Of a stretch of DNA of 64,000 nucleotides, positions 47,279 through 59,529 are shown in pieces. The position numbers and the translations under genes were made by a program. The stretch is taken from contig CM039515.1 of NCBI GenBank assembly GCA_022432975.1, positions 14,820,583 to 14,884,582 on the forward strand. The letters are read 5' to 3'. This DNA comes from Begonia masoniana (Eukaryota > Streptophyta > Magnoliopsida > Cucurbitales > Begoniaceae). The notes under the pieces are model-generated. The model saw only the letters and a program-made list of their open reading frames with translations, made no database searches and was not told the DNA's origin. Each line of letters begins with the position of its first letter. Within the stretch, counting starts at the first letter, position 1.

Positions 47279-48319
47279 TCAATCAAACAACTTTGGATAC
47301 TTGTCTAACATGTCCTGTCGTCGCTCCCAAGTGGCTTCTTCAATGCCATGATTCTTCCATAAAACCTTGACCAACGGGATCTCTTTATTCCTCAGAGTCT
47401 TAACTGCGGATTCCAATATCTGCACTGGTCTCTCTTCATACATTAACGATTGTTCAATCTCAATATCCACTGGCTTAACAACTTGTGTAGGGTCCCGTAT
47501 ACATTTTCTTAGCATTGACACATGGAAGACATTATGAACCTTAACCAATGACGGAGGCAATTGCAACCTGTAAGCTGTGCTACCGATTCTAGCCAAAACA
47601 GGTAATGGTCCAATAAATCGTGGATTAAGCTTTCCTCTCCTGCCAAACCTTAGTACTCCTTTAAATGGTGAAACCTTCAGGAAAACTTCATCACCAACAG
47701 CAAATTCAAGATCTCTCCTCCTTTGGTCTGCATAACTTTTCTGTCGGCTCTGTGCAGTAATCATTCTCTTTCTAATAGTGGCAATCTTGTCTGACATCCG
47801 CTGCAACATCTCGGGACCTAGGAGTTTTGCTTCACCGACCTCATCCCAATACAGAGGTGATCTGCATTTCCTACCATACAACGCCTCATAAGGTGCCATC
47901 CCGATGGTGGACTGGTAACTATTGTTGTAAGAAAACTCAACCAAGGGTAGGTATCTGCTCCAAGATGCCTGAAAGTCTAGCACACAAGCTCTCAACATAT
48001 CCTCAAGTATTTGGATGGTCCTTTCTGATTGACCATCCGTCTGCGGGTGAAAAGCAGTGCTGAAAGACAACTTTGTACCTAATGTGCCTTGTAAACTTTG
48101 CCAAAATCTCGAGGTGAATCTGGGATCACGATCAGAGACAATAGATGCAGGAATTCCATGCAACCTAATAACTTCTTGTACATAAAGATCAGCAAGCTGG
48201 TCCATCGAGTAGGTGGTCCTTACCGGTAAGAAATGGGCTGATTTCGTCAATCTATCAGTCACAACCCAAATACTATCATGTCCCTTAGTTGTTTTAGGAA
48301 ATCCTACCACGAAATCCAT
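47279..48319 (-). pseudogene. B2 integrase, core and C-terminus
   Basis: 346-residue frame starting at MDFVVGFPKTTKGHDS. Catalytic core with the first Asp in MDFV/VTDRLTKSAHF, the second in [14 protein letters not shown], and the Glu in [10 protein letters not shown]: a complete DDE triad. Then [47 protein letters not shown], and a chromodomain-like C-terminus [18 protein letters not shown]. Its N-terminal zinc finger is in a different frame (see 48393-49883), separated by a 1-bp insertion near 48408. Confidence 0.93.
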
Positions 48320-48392
48320 AGCTATGTGTTCCCACTTCCACTTAGGAATAGGTAAAGGTTGAAGGGTACCTCCTGGACGTTGGTGCTCGAAT

Positions 48393-49883
48393 TTAACTTG
48401 TTGGCAAAACCAAACATGACTCTACATACTTAGCAACATCTCTCTTTAAGTTTGGCCACCAATAGAGTAACTTCAGGTCTCGATACATCTTGGTGCCGCC
48501 AGGATGTACAGAAAAAGGAGACGAATGCGCCTCAGCCAAGATTAACTTACGTAATTCTTCATCATTAGGGACATACCATCTATTCCTAAACCTCAGAATC
48601 CCATCCTTGGAAAGACTAAACTCGGAGGTGGTGTCCTTTACCTTGTTCATCATACTGTTATTCTTTTTAGAGTCCTTCTGTTGTGCTTCTTTGATCTTTT
48701 CCAGAATCGTCGGTTGAATGGTCAAATTTGCGAGCAAAGCTGATAACTCTGGAACTATCTCCAATTCAAATTTCTGAACCTCCATCCTTAGAGGTATAGA
48801 CATGGTTGACACCGCGGGTTGCATTGTCTTTGACATCCGGCTTAATGCGTCAGCCACGGCGTTAGCCTTACCTGGATGATACTTAATCTCAAAGTCGTAG
48901 TCCTTAACAAATTCCAACCAACGCCTCTGCCTCATGTTCAATTCATTTTGTGTAAAGAGGTACTTCAGACTTTTATGATCAGAAAATACCTCACACTGCT
49001 GTCCATATAAATAGTGTCTCCATATTTTCAAGGCAAAGACAACAGCGGCTAATTCTAAATCATGGGTGAGATAGTTCTGTTCATAACTCTTTAACTGCCT
49101 AGAGGCATATGCTACAACCTTGCCCTCTTGCATCAGGACACAGCCCAAACCAACTTTTGATGCATCACAAAATACACTAAACTTTCCTTCTTCGGTTGGA
49201 AGGGTCAAAACCGGGGCTGTTGTTAACTTCACCTTCAATGTCTGGAAGCTATCCTCACAAGCTTCGGTCCAAGAATACTTATTGTCCTTCTTTGTCAAAT
49301 TCGTCAGGGGCTTAGCTATCATAGAAAATCCTTTGATGAACTTTCTGTAATAGCCTGCTAATCCAAGGAAAATGCGGATTTCACTGGCATTCTTTGGTTG
49401 TGGCCAATCTTCTACTGCCTGAATTTTGGTCGGGTCCACTGATATGCCATTAGCAGAAACTACATGACCAAGAAAATTAGCTTTGTCCAACCAAAATTCA
49501 CACTTGGACAACTTGGCATAAAGCTGGTGCTCCTTCAATGTTGTCAAAACTACTCTTAAATGCTCTGCATGGTCAGCTTCTGTCCGCGAGTATATCAGGA
49601 TATCATCTATGAACACGATTACAAATTTGTCCAAATACTCATGAAACACTCGATTCATTAAGTCCATAAAAGCTGTAGGTGCATTGGTCAGTCCGAATGA
49701 CATGACCAAGAATTCGTAGTGTCCATAACGAGTTCTGAAGGCTGTCTTTGGTATATCTCCTTCCTTAACCTTCAGTTGGTAATATCTCGAACGTAAATCT
49801 ATTTTTGAAAACACCTTTGCTCCTTGTAATTGGTCAAACAAATCATCAATCCGAGGCAGGGGGTATTTATTCTTGATTGTCAA
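48393..49883 (-). pseudogene. B2 RT, RNase H and integrase zinc-finger region
   Basis: 496-residue frame from [18 protein letters not shown] palm [13 protein letters not shown] (RSGYYQL in relatives) and [12 protein letters not shown]; connection; RNase H with [16 protein letters not shown] and DALSRMS; integrase start [19 protein letters not shown]. The frame ends [12 protein letters not shown] where relatives read [12 protein letters not shown]: one extra T near 48408. Upstream, an in-frame TAG near 49893 (YR-stop-LNK in place of YRELNK) separates it from gag-protease. Confidence 0.93.
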
Positions 49884-50025
49884 CTTATTTAGCTATCTAT
49901 AGTCTATGCACATTCTTAGGGAACCATCTTTCTTCTTGACAAATAAGACAGGTGCACCCCAAGGGGAACTGCTAGGGCATATAAATCCTTTGTCTACTAA
50001 TTCCTGTAGTTGGACTTTAACTCCT

Positions 50026-51699
50026 TTAGTTCAACAGGTGCATACGGTAAGGGTTCTTAGATACAGGTAATGCCTCGGGATATGTATCAATTACAAACTC
50101 TATTTCTCTATCAGGTGGCAATCCTGGCAAGTCATCCAAAAATGCCTCAGGAAACTCTCTGACTATGGGGATATCTTGTAACTCTATCTTATTCTTTACC
50201 CGAACATCCATTATGCTAGCTAAGTAACTCTCACAACCATCTTTCAGTAACCGGTAAATTTCTAGTGAGGATATAATCGGTATTTTGCTTATCTTAGGAA
50301 TAGCTTGGAAGGAATAATGATCACCATTTGGGGGTCGAAAATCAACCATCCCAGATCTACAACTTATTGTGGCATAATGCCTAAATAACCAATTCATTCC
50401 TAATATTACCTCATACCATTTCATGTCAATTACAATCAGTTCTACATATAGTTTCTTACTTCCTAAGGACACAACATCACCTTTAACAATCTGTTCAGAA
50501 TGTAGGGACTTCCCTGATGGTAGCATAACATCATATGGCCTTTCGGCTGATAAAAGTTCTAAGTTGTGTTGGCATACAAACAAAGTTGATACAAACGAGT
50601 GCGTGGCTCCCGTATCTATAAGTGTGTAAGCAGCAAAACCACAGATCATAATGGTACCTGTTATGACTGTATGCTGCACAGCTTCCTCATCCTCCATCAT
50701 TGCATAGACTCTAGTTGCTACCCTTGCACGGTTCGGATCTGGCGGCATGGGGCAGTCTCTGACTATATGTCCAACCTTATCACATCTGAAACAGCGGCCA
50801 GAACGCAACTTGCATTCGCCGGGGTGGTTCTTCTGACAGGTGGGGCATAAGGGTGCCAGAGGCCTCTTTCCTTTTCCTTGGTCATCATTCTGGTTGAAGG
50901 GTCTCTTTATTCCTTGTTGTTGTTGCTGTGGTCCCCTGTTCTGTTGCGGCTGCCAACCTTTGTTCTGACGTGGTGGTGGCTGAGTGTCCTTCGTGAGTTT
51001 CCTTGGCTGCTCACGCTGTGCATATGCTGTCATTTCTGCCTCTTCCAGCTCTAAGGCCTTAGCCGTCACTTCACCATAAGGCACATTGTGTATCCCAGCG
51101 GTCTTCACTTTCATGTACAGACTCGGCTTCAGTCCTTGAACAAATTGGTAAATCTTGTCCTCGTCATCCTCAATCATACGGGGAGCAAACCGTGACAAAG
51201 CATCAAATTTGCATATGTAATCCGCCACAGAGCTAGTTTGTCGTAAATTCATGAACTCCTTCTTCTTGTTGGCCCGAACAGTCCTATTGAAGTACTTGTC
51301 AAAGAAAGCAGTCTTGAACATCTCCCAGGTCATAGCTTCGGCATTAGCGGTGTTTTGGATCGAGTCCCACCAATGCCTTGCACTTAACTCCAAATGAAAG
51401 ACAGCATAGGTGACCTTATCTCCTTCATCAACCTTTGCATACTTAAACATGTCTTCTATCTTTCGAACCCACTCTTCAGCATAAACAGGATCTGAAACAT
51501 GTCCGTTAAACACCGGGGGTCGAAGCCGGTGGAAACGCTCACCCCCATGATCATGAGTTGCATTAGAACTGGAGTTGCCTTGTTCCTCTCTAGCAGTCAT
51601 CAGTCGTTCTATCTGGTGAGATTGGCGCATGACCAACTCTGTCAATTGAGCAATAGCATTGCTATCCTCATTGGTCTCTCTCTGCTGACCTCTAACCAT
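50026..51699 (-). pseudogene. B2 gag-protease with frameshifts before RT
   Basis: The frame is open further upstream, but [14 protein letters not shown] at 51699 matches the start in A. Gag with [20 protein letters not shown], an intact CCHC knuckle CFRCDKVGHIVRDC, protease [12 protein letters not shown]. It ends at [13 protein letters not shown], where a single-base loss (near 50041) breaks the reading; a second single-base difference lies about 20 bp further on. Gag could still be made; pol could not. Confidence 0.92.
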
Positions 51700-51851
51700 T
51701 TTGGGATTCCTAGACAAATCATTACAGATATATCTCAACTCAATGACATATACTGAAATCATAAATACTTACAGTTGCTGGAGTGTACTCAGGTGGCAAT
51801 CTGTGCTGGGAGGCAGTCTGCAGAATCGATTTTAGAACCCGGTTGTGCTCT

Positions 51852-54120
51852 GACAAACAACATTTTCATCATCCGGTAACCTATATATACTATATCTACC
51901 GGTCACTAGACGACAAACAACATTTTCATCATCCGGTAACCTATATATACTATATCTACCGGTCACTAGACGACAAACAACATTTTCATCATCCGGTAAC
52001 CTATATATACTATATCTACCGGTCACTAGACGACAAACAACATTTTCATCATCCGGTAACCTATATATACTATATCTACCGGTCACTAGACGACAAACAA
52101 CATTTTCATCATCCGGTAACCTATATATACTATATCTACCGGTCACTAGACGACAAACAACATTTTCATCATCCGGTAACCTATATATACTATATCTACC
52201 GGTCACTAGACGACAAACAACATTTTCATCATCCGGTAACCTATATATACTATATCTACCGGTCACTAGACGACAAACAACATTTTCATCATCCGGTAAC
52301 CTATATATACTATATCTACCGGTCACTAGACGACAAACAACATTTTCATCATCCGGTAACCTATATATACTATATCTACCGGTCACTAGACGACAAACAA
52401 CATTTTCATCATCCGGTAACCTATATATACTATATCTACCGGTCACTAGACGACAAACAACATTTTCATCATCCGGTAACCTATATATACTATATCTACC
52501 GGTCACTAGACGACAAACAACATTTTCATCATCCGGTAACCTATATATACTATATCTACCGGTCACTAGACGACAAACAACATTTTCATCATCCGGTAAC
52601 CTATATATACTATATCTACCGGTCACTAGACGACAAACAACATTTTCATCATCCGGTAACCTATATATACTATATCTACCGGTCACTAGACGACAAACAA
52701 CATTTTCATCATCCGGTAACCTATATATACTATATCTACCGGTCACTAGACGACAAACAACATTTTCATCATCCGGTAACCTATATATACTATATCTACC
52801 GGTCACTAGACGACAAACAACATTTTCATCATCCGGTAACCTATATATACTATATCTACCGGTCACTAGACGACAAACAACATTTTCATCATCCGGTAAC
52901 CTATATATACTATATCTACCGGTCACTAGACGACAAACAACATTTTCATCATCCGGTAACCTATATATACTATATCTACCGGTCACTAGACGACAAACAA
53001 CATTTTCATCATCCGGTAACCTATATATACTATATCTACCGGTCACTAGACGACAAACAACATTTTCATCATCCGGTAACCTATATATACTATATCTACC
53101 GGTCACTAGACGACAAACAACATTTTCATCATCCGGTAACCTATATATACTATATCTACCGGTCACTAGACGACAAACAACATTTTCATCATCCGGTAAC
53201 CTATATATACTATATCTACCGGTCACTAGACGACAAACAACATTTTCATCATCCGGTAACCTATATATACTATATCTACCGGTCACTAGACGACAAACAA
53301 CATTTTCATCATCCGGTAACCTATATATACTATATCTACCGGTCACTAGACGACAAACAACATTTTCATCATCCGGTAACCTATATATACTATATCTACC
53401 GGTCACTAGACGACAAACAACATTTTCATCATCCGGTAACCTATATATACTATATCTACCGGTCACTAGACGACAAACAACATTTTCATCATCCGGTAAC
53501 CTATATATACTATATCTACCGGTCACTAGACGACAAACAACATTTTCATCATCCGGTAACCTATATATACTATATCTACCGGTCACTAGACGACAAACAA
53601 CATTTTCATCATCCGGTAACCTATATATACTATATCTACCGGTCACTAGACGACAAACAACATTTTCATCATCCGGTAACCTATATATACTATATCTACC
53701 GGTCACTAGACGACAAACAACATTTTCATCATCCGGTAACCTATATATACTATATCTACCGGTCACTAGACGACAAACAACATTTTCATCATCCGGTAAC
53801 CTATATATACTATATCTACCGGTCACTAGACGACAAACAACATTTTCATCATCCGGTAACCTATATATACTATATCTACCGGTCACTAGACGACAAACAA
53901 CATTTTCATCATCCGGTAACCTAAATATACTACATCTACCGGTCACTAGACGACAAACAACATTTTCATCATCCGGTAACCTATATATACTATATCTACC
54001 GGTCACTAGACGACAAACAACATTTTCATCATCCGGTAACCTATATACTATATCTACCGGTCACTAGACGTCAAACAACATTTTCATCATCCGGTAACCT
54101 AAATATACTACATCTACCGG
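51852..54120. repeat. 60-bp satellite array in the right LTR of B2, about 38 units, nearly perfect
   Basis: About 37.8 units of exactly 60 bp. From 51843 to about 53920 successive units are identical by eye; one variant unit lies near 53921-53940 and small length changes occur in the last two. The unit carries CTACCGGTCACTAGACGAC and GGTAACCTATATATACTATA, a subtype different from most of the left-LTR array (CCCAAATATACTAC). Long open frames (over 700 codons on both strands) follow from the period and are not genes. Confidence 0.97.
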
Positions 54121-57100
54121 TGAATACAACCTTCGATATCAACCGATAGACATCATCTTCACAGACTTCAACTTCGTTGACATAAAATTCATATGATTGA
54201 GAAACCAGAGACTCATCCAGAATACATATAGTGGAAGACTTAAACAACAGATCATTTAATAACTCTTATATTCGTTATCAAACTCATTGATCATCCAGAC
54301 AATTTCAAAAGAAACTAACGTTATAGAATAATCCCATCCTACTTATACTTCTATGTTCATAATCATCACTAAAGTCGTAAGAACATTAACCAGGGGTCTC
54401 ACTCGCCATCCAGCCACAGAATTGCACCCTGATCACCTTCCAGCAACCAAGCTTAGACATCCTCATTAACTTTGAGATCCTCACCTGAATACTCGTCACC
54501 TACATCATAAGGTTTAAACTATAAGCCTAATGCTTAGTAAGGAATGCAACATAAACATGTATACATAAATGCACAGTCAAAAGAAGAAATCTTGATCATG
54601 TTCTTTTCATGCTCCTTTCTCATTCTTGTCCTTGTTCTTTTCATCATTCATATTCATGGGTCATATTCATCGTTCATATTCATCATTCATATTCATCATT
54701 CATAATCATCATTCATAATCATCATTCGTATTCATCATTTAAGTTGTGTGGATTAAGAGAGGATTTGTGCCGGTAAAGGGGGTTCGACAGTGAGTTTGAT
54801 CATGGTCCTTACTGCGGGTCATATTCATATGTCCCTCTTGGGACTGTGTCATACGCCGAACCGCCCCCAACCCCCACTCAACCACGTTGCAGAGATTTTT
54901 TTATCATCTTATCTTGTTCATGAGAGAAACATGCTTTTAAAACATTTTCATATGTATAAGACATCATGGAAATCCTTAAATCATCAGACTACAGAACAGA
55001 GCACAATCCAACATGAAGCCTTACCATTAACATAAATGCTAGAGAATAACATAAAGGAACTTCTAATCATAGTATGAGTTTCTACCTAGCATCCTTTGAT
55101 GTAGGGTCCTAATGACCGAGAAACCTATACATTCACTTACCTGGTGTCCTTAGCAACTTGAGCTCTTTTCTTCAGACTTTTTTACCTAAAACATTTACAT
55201 TACAGTAGTTAAAATAAAATCCTAAAAGTTCTAACAAATAGTCATCCTAGATTCTAATAACTAAAGTCATTCCCGAGTCTAATAGTCTAACACTCAGTGT
55301 GCAGTCCGAAATCCAAGGTTGAAACAGCTAGATACAACTAAGATTAATCCGGGTTTGGTTATTCTAAATGCTCAGAATCAATTCGGAACGACATTACCAA
55401 TCTCAGGTTTCAAAATATTCTTATCAATACTCGGCCATTGAAGAATCTAAAACTTCAATACAGAGCTGAAAACAGAGGTAATAAACTAACAGATAGCCAC
55501 ATTGCCAAACTCGTACCTCGAACACAAGTAGCCGAGAAGCAGCAAGGGAACCGATCGTCGAAGAAGAAATTTCCAGCTGACAGAGAGCGAGAGTTCAGGA
55601 GAGAAGAAATCGTCGAGAGTAGGAGGTGTCGGCTACAGTGGTTAAATGAAGTTTGAACCCTTTCCATTTTCTTTAAATACCTGTCTCAAACCTCCATTAT
55701 TACAACTTTGCCACCCAACCTAGTTTAAATCCACATGAAATTAATTACTCTTGGTATAAAGTCCTAAACTGCAAGGATTAAATATTCATGGCTGTAAATA
55801 CAATTAGGAAAATCACCTGGCCGTTATCTCGGGTGTTACAGGGGGGAAAGCATGCTTCATCCGACAGCCATGCCTGAACCACCGCCACCGACATGACCAT
55901 CTTTGCATTCATTTACTTTTCGTTAACTTTTTCATGAAAACATACTTTGAAATTCATTTCGCATGCGTATCTAGAAAGAAAACAATGCATGGAGGTGCTC
56001 AATACTATAACAGAAACAATGAAAATAACACATCAGAAATCAACGAACACTAAATGTTCTAAAAGTTAAAGTAGTCTAACTACCCGTTTTAATTACCCGA
56101 AATGAACAAGCATCTCCAATTTCCTCAAACAACGACCATTCTTACGGTGTAGGCCAATCGGCCAAACAAGTCACAGAGACTTACCTGTCTTCTGTAGTTC
56201 GCTGGTTTTGGCACATCTCGTCGCCTATGGCTCGACTTATGACAACATTCAAGCGTTATTAAAATTACGCTTACATTCACCAATTTACTCTCAAACTACT
56301 ATTTCTAGCCTAATCCAACTAAAACCTAACTAAATAGGCCACTAATTTGGGTTCGGTAAAAACCGACCCAAAACTTCAAACGTGCATAACTTTCGCGTCG
56401 GTTATCGGAATCGAATGATTCCAGTGGCCACGTACTCCTCTAATAACCTATTTTAATCTGCCAAAAGGAATTTTAAAACAAACGACCGTGGCTAGGTCAA
56501 ATCTGGCAAAACCCAAACTGCCCTAACCCGGAAAATTTCCCCATTTCGATTTTCCAACAATTCTCACCCGATTCCTCACCAATTAATCACAAATACCCTC
56601 AATTAGCATAAACTAATCAAAATCTCGAGTTACACACCACAAAACCCGAATTGCCCAAATCGGGCATCACTATTTTTTGCTCAAATTGAGCTCCTCACGG
56701 CCAATCAACCATAGCCGGCCCAAGGGTTGGCAAACCCACGCCGGAAGCAGCCCATTTCGGCAGGTGATCGGAGCTCAAACCAGCTCGTCACCCTCGGCCA
56801 CGACAAAACCAAAACAGGGCAAACAAAAGGGACTTACCGTTCGGTCAGGTGCACGAAAACGGCCGAAAATGGCAGCTTTGGAAGCGCCGCCGTCGTCTGG
56901 CCTGAAAACGGCGAGGAATCACCGTCGGTCACCGCCCCTCACCCTCCTTCTCCGATCGAGCCATCGGCGCTCGAGCTCGGGTGCTCGACAGAATAGCTTC
57001 GGCTATTCTGTTGTTTTTGTTTTTATTTATTTATAATAATAATAATTATAATTCCTATTAACATTAATACAATTTACATTTACCGTTTTGCCCTCCCGTG

Positions 57101-57271
57101 TTTTCGACCATTCGAATTTCGTTAAATTCGTATTTCTCCTAAAATCCATATAAATCATTAGGATTCTAATAACAGTCTCTGCTTGCAAAACGGACTTAAT
57201 TTGACATTGTATAAAAAATGCCATTATATTATGGAATTATAAAATCCCGTAAAACCGGGCGTTACAGATTT

Positions 57272-58613
57272 ATGCATCTCTTCAATTAACTTTTCTGGAA
57301 TCCGCCGCAACAATGAAACTTGTGACGATGCTCTTCCACTTAATGCATCAGCAACAACATTAGCTTTGCCAGGGTGATAAATGATCTCGCAGTCATAGTC
57401 CTTTACCAATTCTAACCATCTGCGTTGCCATATATTTAGATCCTTCTGAGTAAGAAAATACTTCATACTTTTATGATCCTTCTGAGTAAGAAAATACTTC
57501 ATGCTTTTATGATCGAAGTAAATTTCGTACATTTCTTCATAAAGATAGTATCTCCAAATCTTTAATGCATGAACCACCACTACAAGCTCCAAATCATGAG
57601 TTGGGTAGTTCTTCTCGTGATCCGTCAATTGTCTCGAGGCATATACTATAACTTTTTCTTCTTGCATGAGAACACACCCTAGTCCATACTTTGAAGCATC
57701 ACTATACACCACAAACTTTCCTGATCCAGATGGTATAGTAAGTATAGGCGTTGAGACCAACCTCCTCTTCAGCTCCTGGAAACTTTGCTCGCATTTTTCA
57801 TTCCATAAGTAATTGACACATTTCTTGGTTAGCTTTGTAAGTGGGTTGGCTAACGTTGAAAAACCTTCTATGAATCTTTGATAATATCCCGCAAGACCAA
57901 GAAAACTTCTTATTTCAGCTACATTCTTTGGTTGTGGCCATTTAGTAACAATTTCAATCTTCGCTGGATCCACTGATACACCCTCATTTGAAACAATGTG
58001 GCCAAGGAAAGCAACTTTCTCCATAAAGAGTTCACATTTGGAGAACTTTGCATATAACTTCGCATGTCTCAACGTTGATAAAATAATCTTCAAATGCTCT
58101 TTATGTTCCTCCGCATTCTTTGAGTAGATAAGGATGTCGTCAATAAAGACTATCACGAAATCATCCAAATACGTCTTGAAAATATGATTCATCAAATCCA
58201 TAAATGTTGCTGGCGAGTTACTTAATCCAAACGGCAGGACTCGAAATTTGAAGTGGTCATATCATGTGCGAAATGCCATTTTGAACACGTCATCTTCCTT
58301 AATTCTTAACTGGTGATAGCCAGATCTGAGATCAATCTTCGAGAAAACCGCTGCTCTTACCAATTGATCAAATAAATCGTCAATTTTTGGCAGTGGATAC
58401 TTGTTCTTGATAGTGACTTTGTTGAGCTCTCTGTAGTTGATACACATCTTCATAGATTCGTCTTTCTTTTTCACAAATAATACTGGTGCTCCCCAAGGGG
58501 AGAAACTTGGTTGAATAAATCCTTTCTTCAGCAAATCATCAAGTTGAGACTGTAACTCCTCTAATTCGCTTGGTGCCATTCTATAAGGAGTTTTAGAGAT
58601 TGGCGTTGTTCCA
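57272..58613 (-). pseudogene. Element D RT and RNase H
   Basis: On the minus strand from 58613: [77 protein letters not shown], then a short frame break near 58262-58201; then [50 protein letters not shown]; RNase H with [17 protein letters not shown] and DALSGRASS. The [12 protein letters not shown] region is tandemly duplicated (about 57440-57513). E interrupts it after EEMHKS. It matches A and B2 in order but not closely in sequence, so D is a different family. Confidence 0.9.
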
Positions 58614-59322
58614 TGTAACGCCCCCGAACCCACCCTGGCTCGGTGCGCTACTATGCTAACCAATCCTACATTAAAACATAATTTAAAATAAAATTGACAC
58701 AGCAAAATTTTAAGCTAAGTCCCTCAAAACTCTCTTACGTCGTACCCAGCTGCCTAAATTCACGCTTTATCCTAACCTTTTAGCACCACGGCATCCTTCC
58801 CGAAATTTCGGCAAAGTAACGCCTGAAAATGGTGCCTCCAAAATGCTAAGTACCTGCATAAAATCCAATCCAAACCAATCCAAAATATTCCTATCCATCT
58901 AACCAACCTACAAAATCTCCAACAATTAACCAAAATGAAGAAAACCCACAATACAGGGTAACACATTCCCATCATTTCTACAACCAGACATTTACAATAA
59001 ACTACCAAAATATAAAGCCCCACATTTCCCGAAGACCATGGTCGAGGCGCCCCGACAACTGCCCAGCACCGGCATACAACGTACATCAACGACTGCGTCC
59101 CAATTCTAGCTTTCTTCGTAGCTCTAACCTGTACTCCTGTCGTCACCTACACCACAGAACACACACACACACGTAAGCTTAAGCTTAGAAAGTAGGGGAT
59201 AATAAATACAGTTTAAAAGCCAAGCACTATGCACAACAACACAATACGGCCAAACAATGCAACCCAATACAACAACGTAACTCAACAACACTAAGTAAAA
59301 CAAAGTTGCCCACACCGAAAGG

Positions 59323-59432
59323 TGTCTTATTGCCCGCACCGAAGTGCCTTACTAATTGCCCGCACCGAAGTGCCTTACACGTTGCCCGCACCGAAGTGCC
59401 TTACACATTGCCTGCACCAAAGTGCCTTACTC
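59323..59432. repeat. About 24-bp repeats in LTR F
   Basis: Four to five copies of GCCCGCACCGAAGTGCCTTAC, separated by short linkers, directly left of the 69-bp array. Confidence 0.88.
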
Positions 59433-59529
59433 TTTAACCAACTATCGTTAACCCTCACAACGACAAACACACAACGACAACCATGCAGCTATGCGCACCT
59501 AGCGTGCTCTACCATCTTGCAGAACCTCC

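Larger units (their letters stand above)
44067..55840 (-). mobile_element. Ty3/gypsy element B2, older relative of A, with satellite-bearing LTRs
   Basis: Internal region 47238-51850, with LTRs about 44067-47237 and 51852-55840 (ends CTCGGGTGTTACA). Gag-pol is collinear with A at very high similarity. Outside the arrays the LTRs differ at about 30 positions in about 1.7 kb by eye (about 1.7%), so B2 is several times older than A. Both LTRs lack the TGTAACGACC end that A has: each begins directly in 60-bp repeats. On the right the primer-binding region is cut after GTGCTCTGA. The right flank GGGGGGAAAGCATGC matches the interior of LTR E; the matching left flank and TSD are missing. Confidence 0.9.
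43599..57266 (-). mobile_element. Solo LTR E with TSD GATTT, hosting B2
   Basis: Outer ends TGTAACGACCCTCATAC and AAACCGGGCGTTACA; GATTT is duplicated at 43594-43598 and 57267-57271, interrupting element D pol. E's own sequence is 43599 to about 44066 and 55841-57266. It aligns with the solo LTR at 24421-26780; by that comparison about 360 bp of E is missing at the left B2 junction. The right part has the ACTTACCTG donor complement (56179-56187) with GGTGTAGGCC, and the stem AGAATAGC-TTCG-GCTATTCT at about 56990-57009. Confidence 0.88.

Noticed and set aside
51783..54006. Reading frames of over 700 codons on both strands in the 60-bp array
   Set aside because: A period divisible by three keeps every stop-free frame open; the frames overlap on opposite strands and carry no codon bias or domain.
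57224..58705. Endogenous pararetrovirus as an explanation for the RT/RNase H in D
   Set aside because: Gene order gag-protease-RT-RNase H-integrase, with integrase and LTR-type relatives, is that of Ty3/gypsy; no movement protein or coat region seen.
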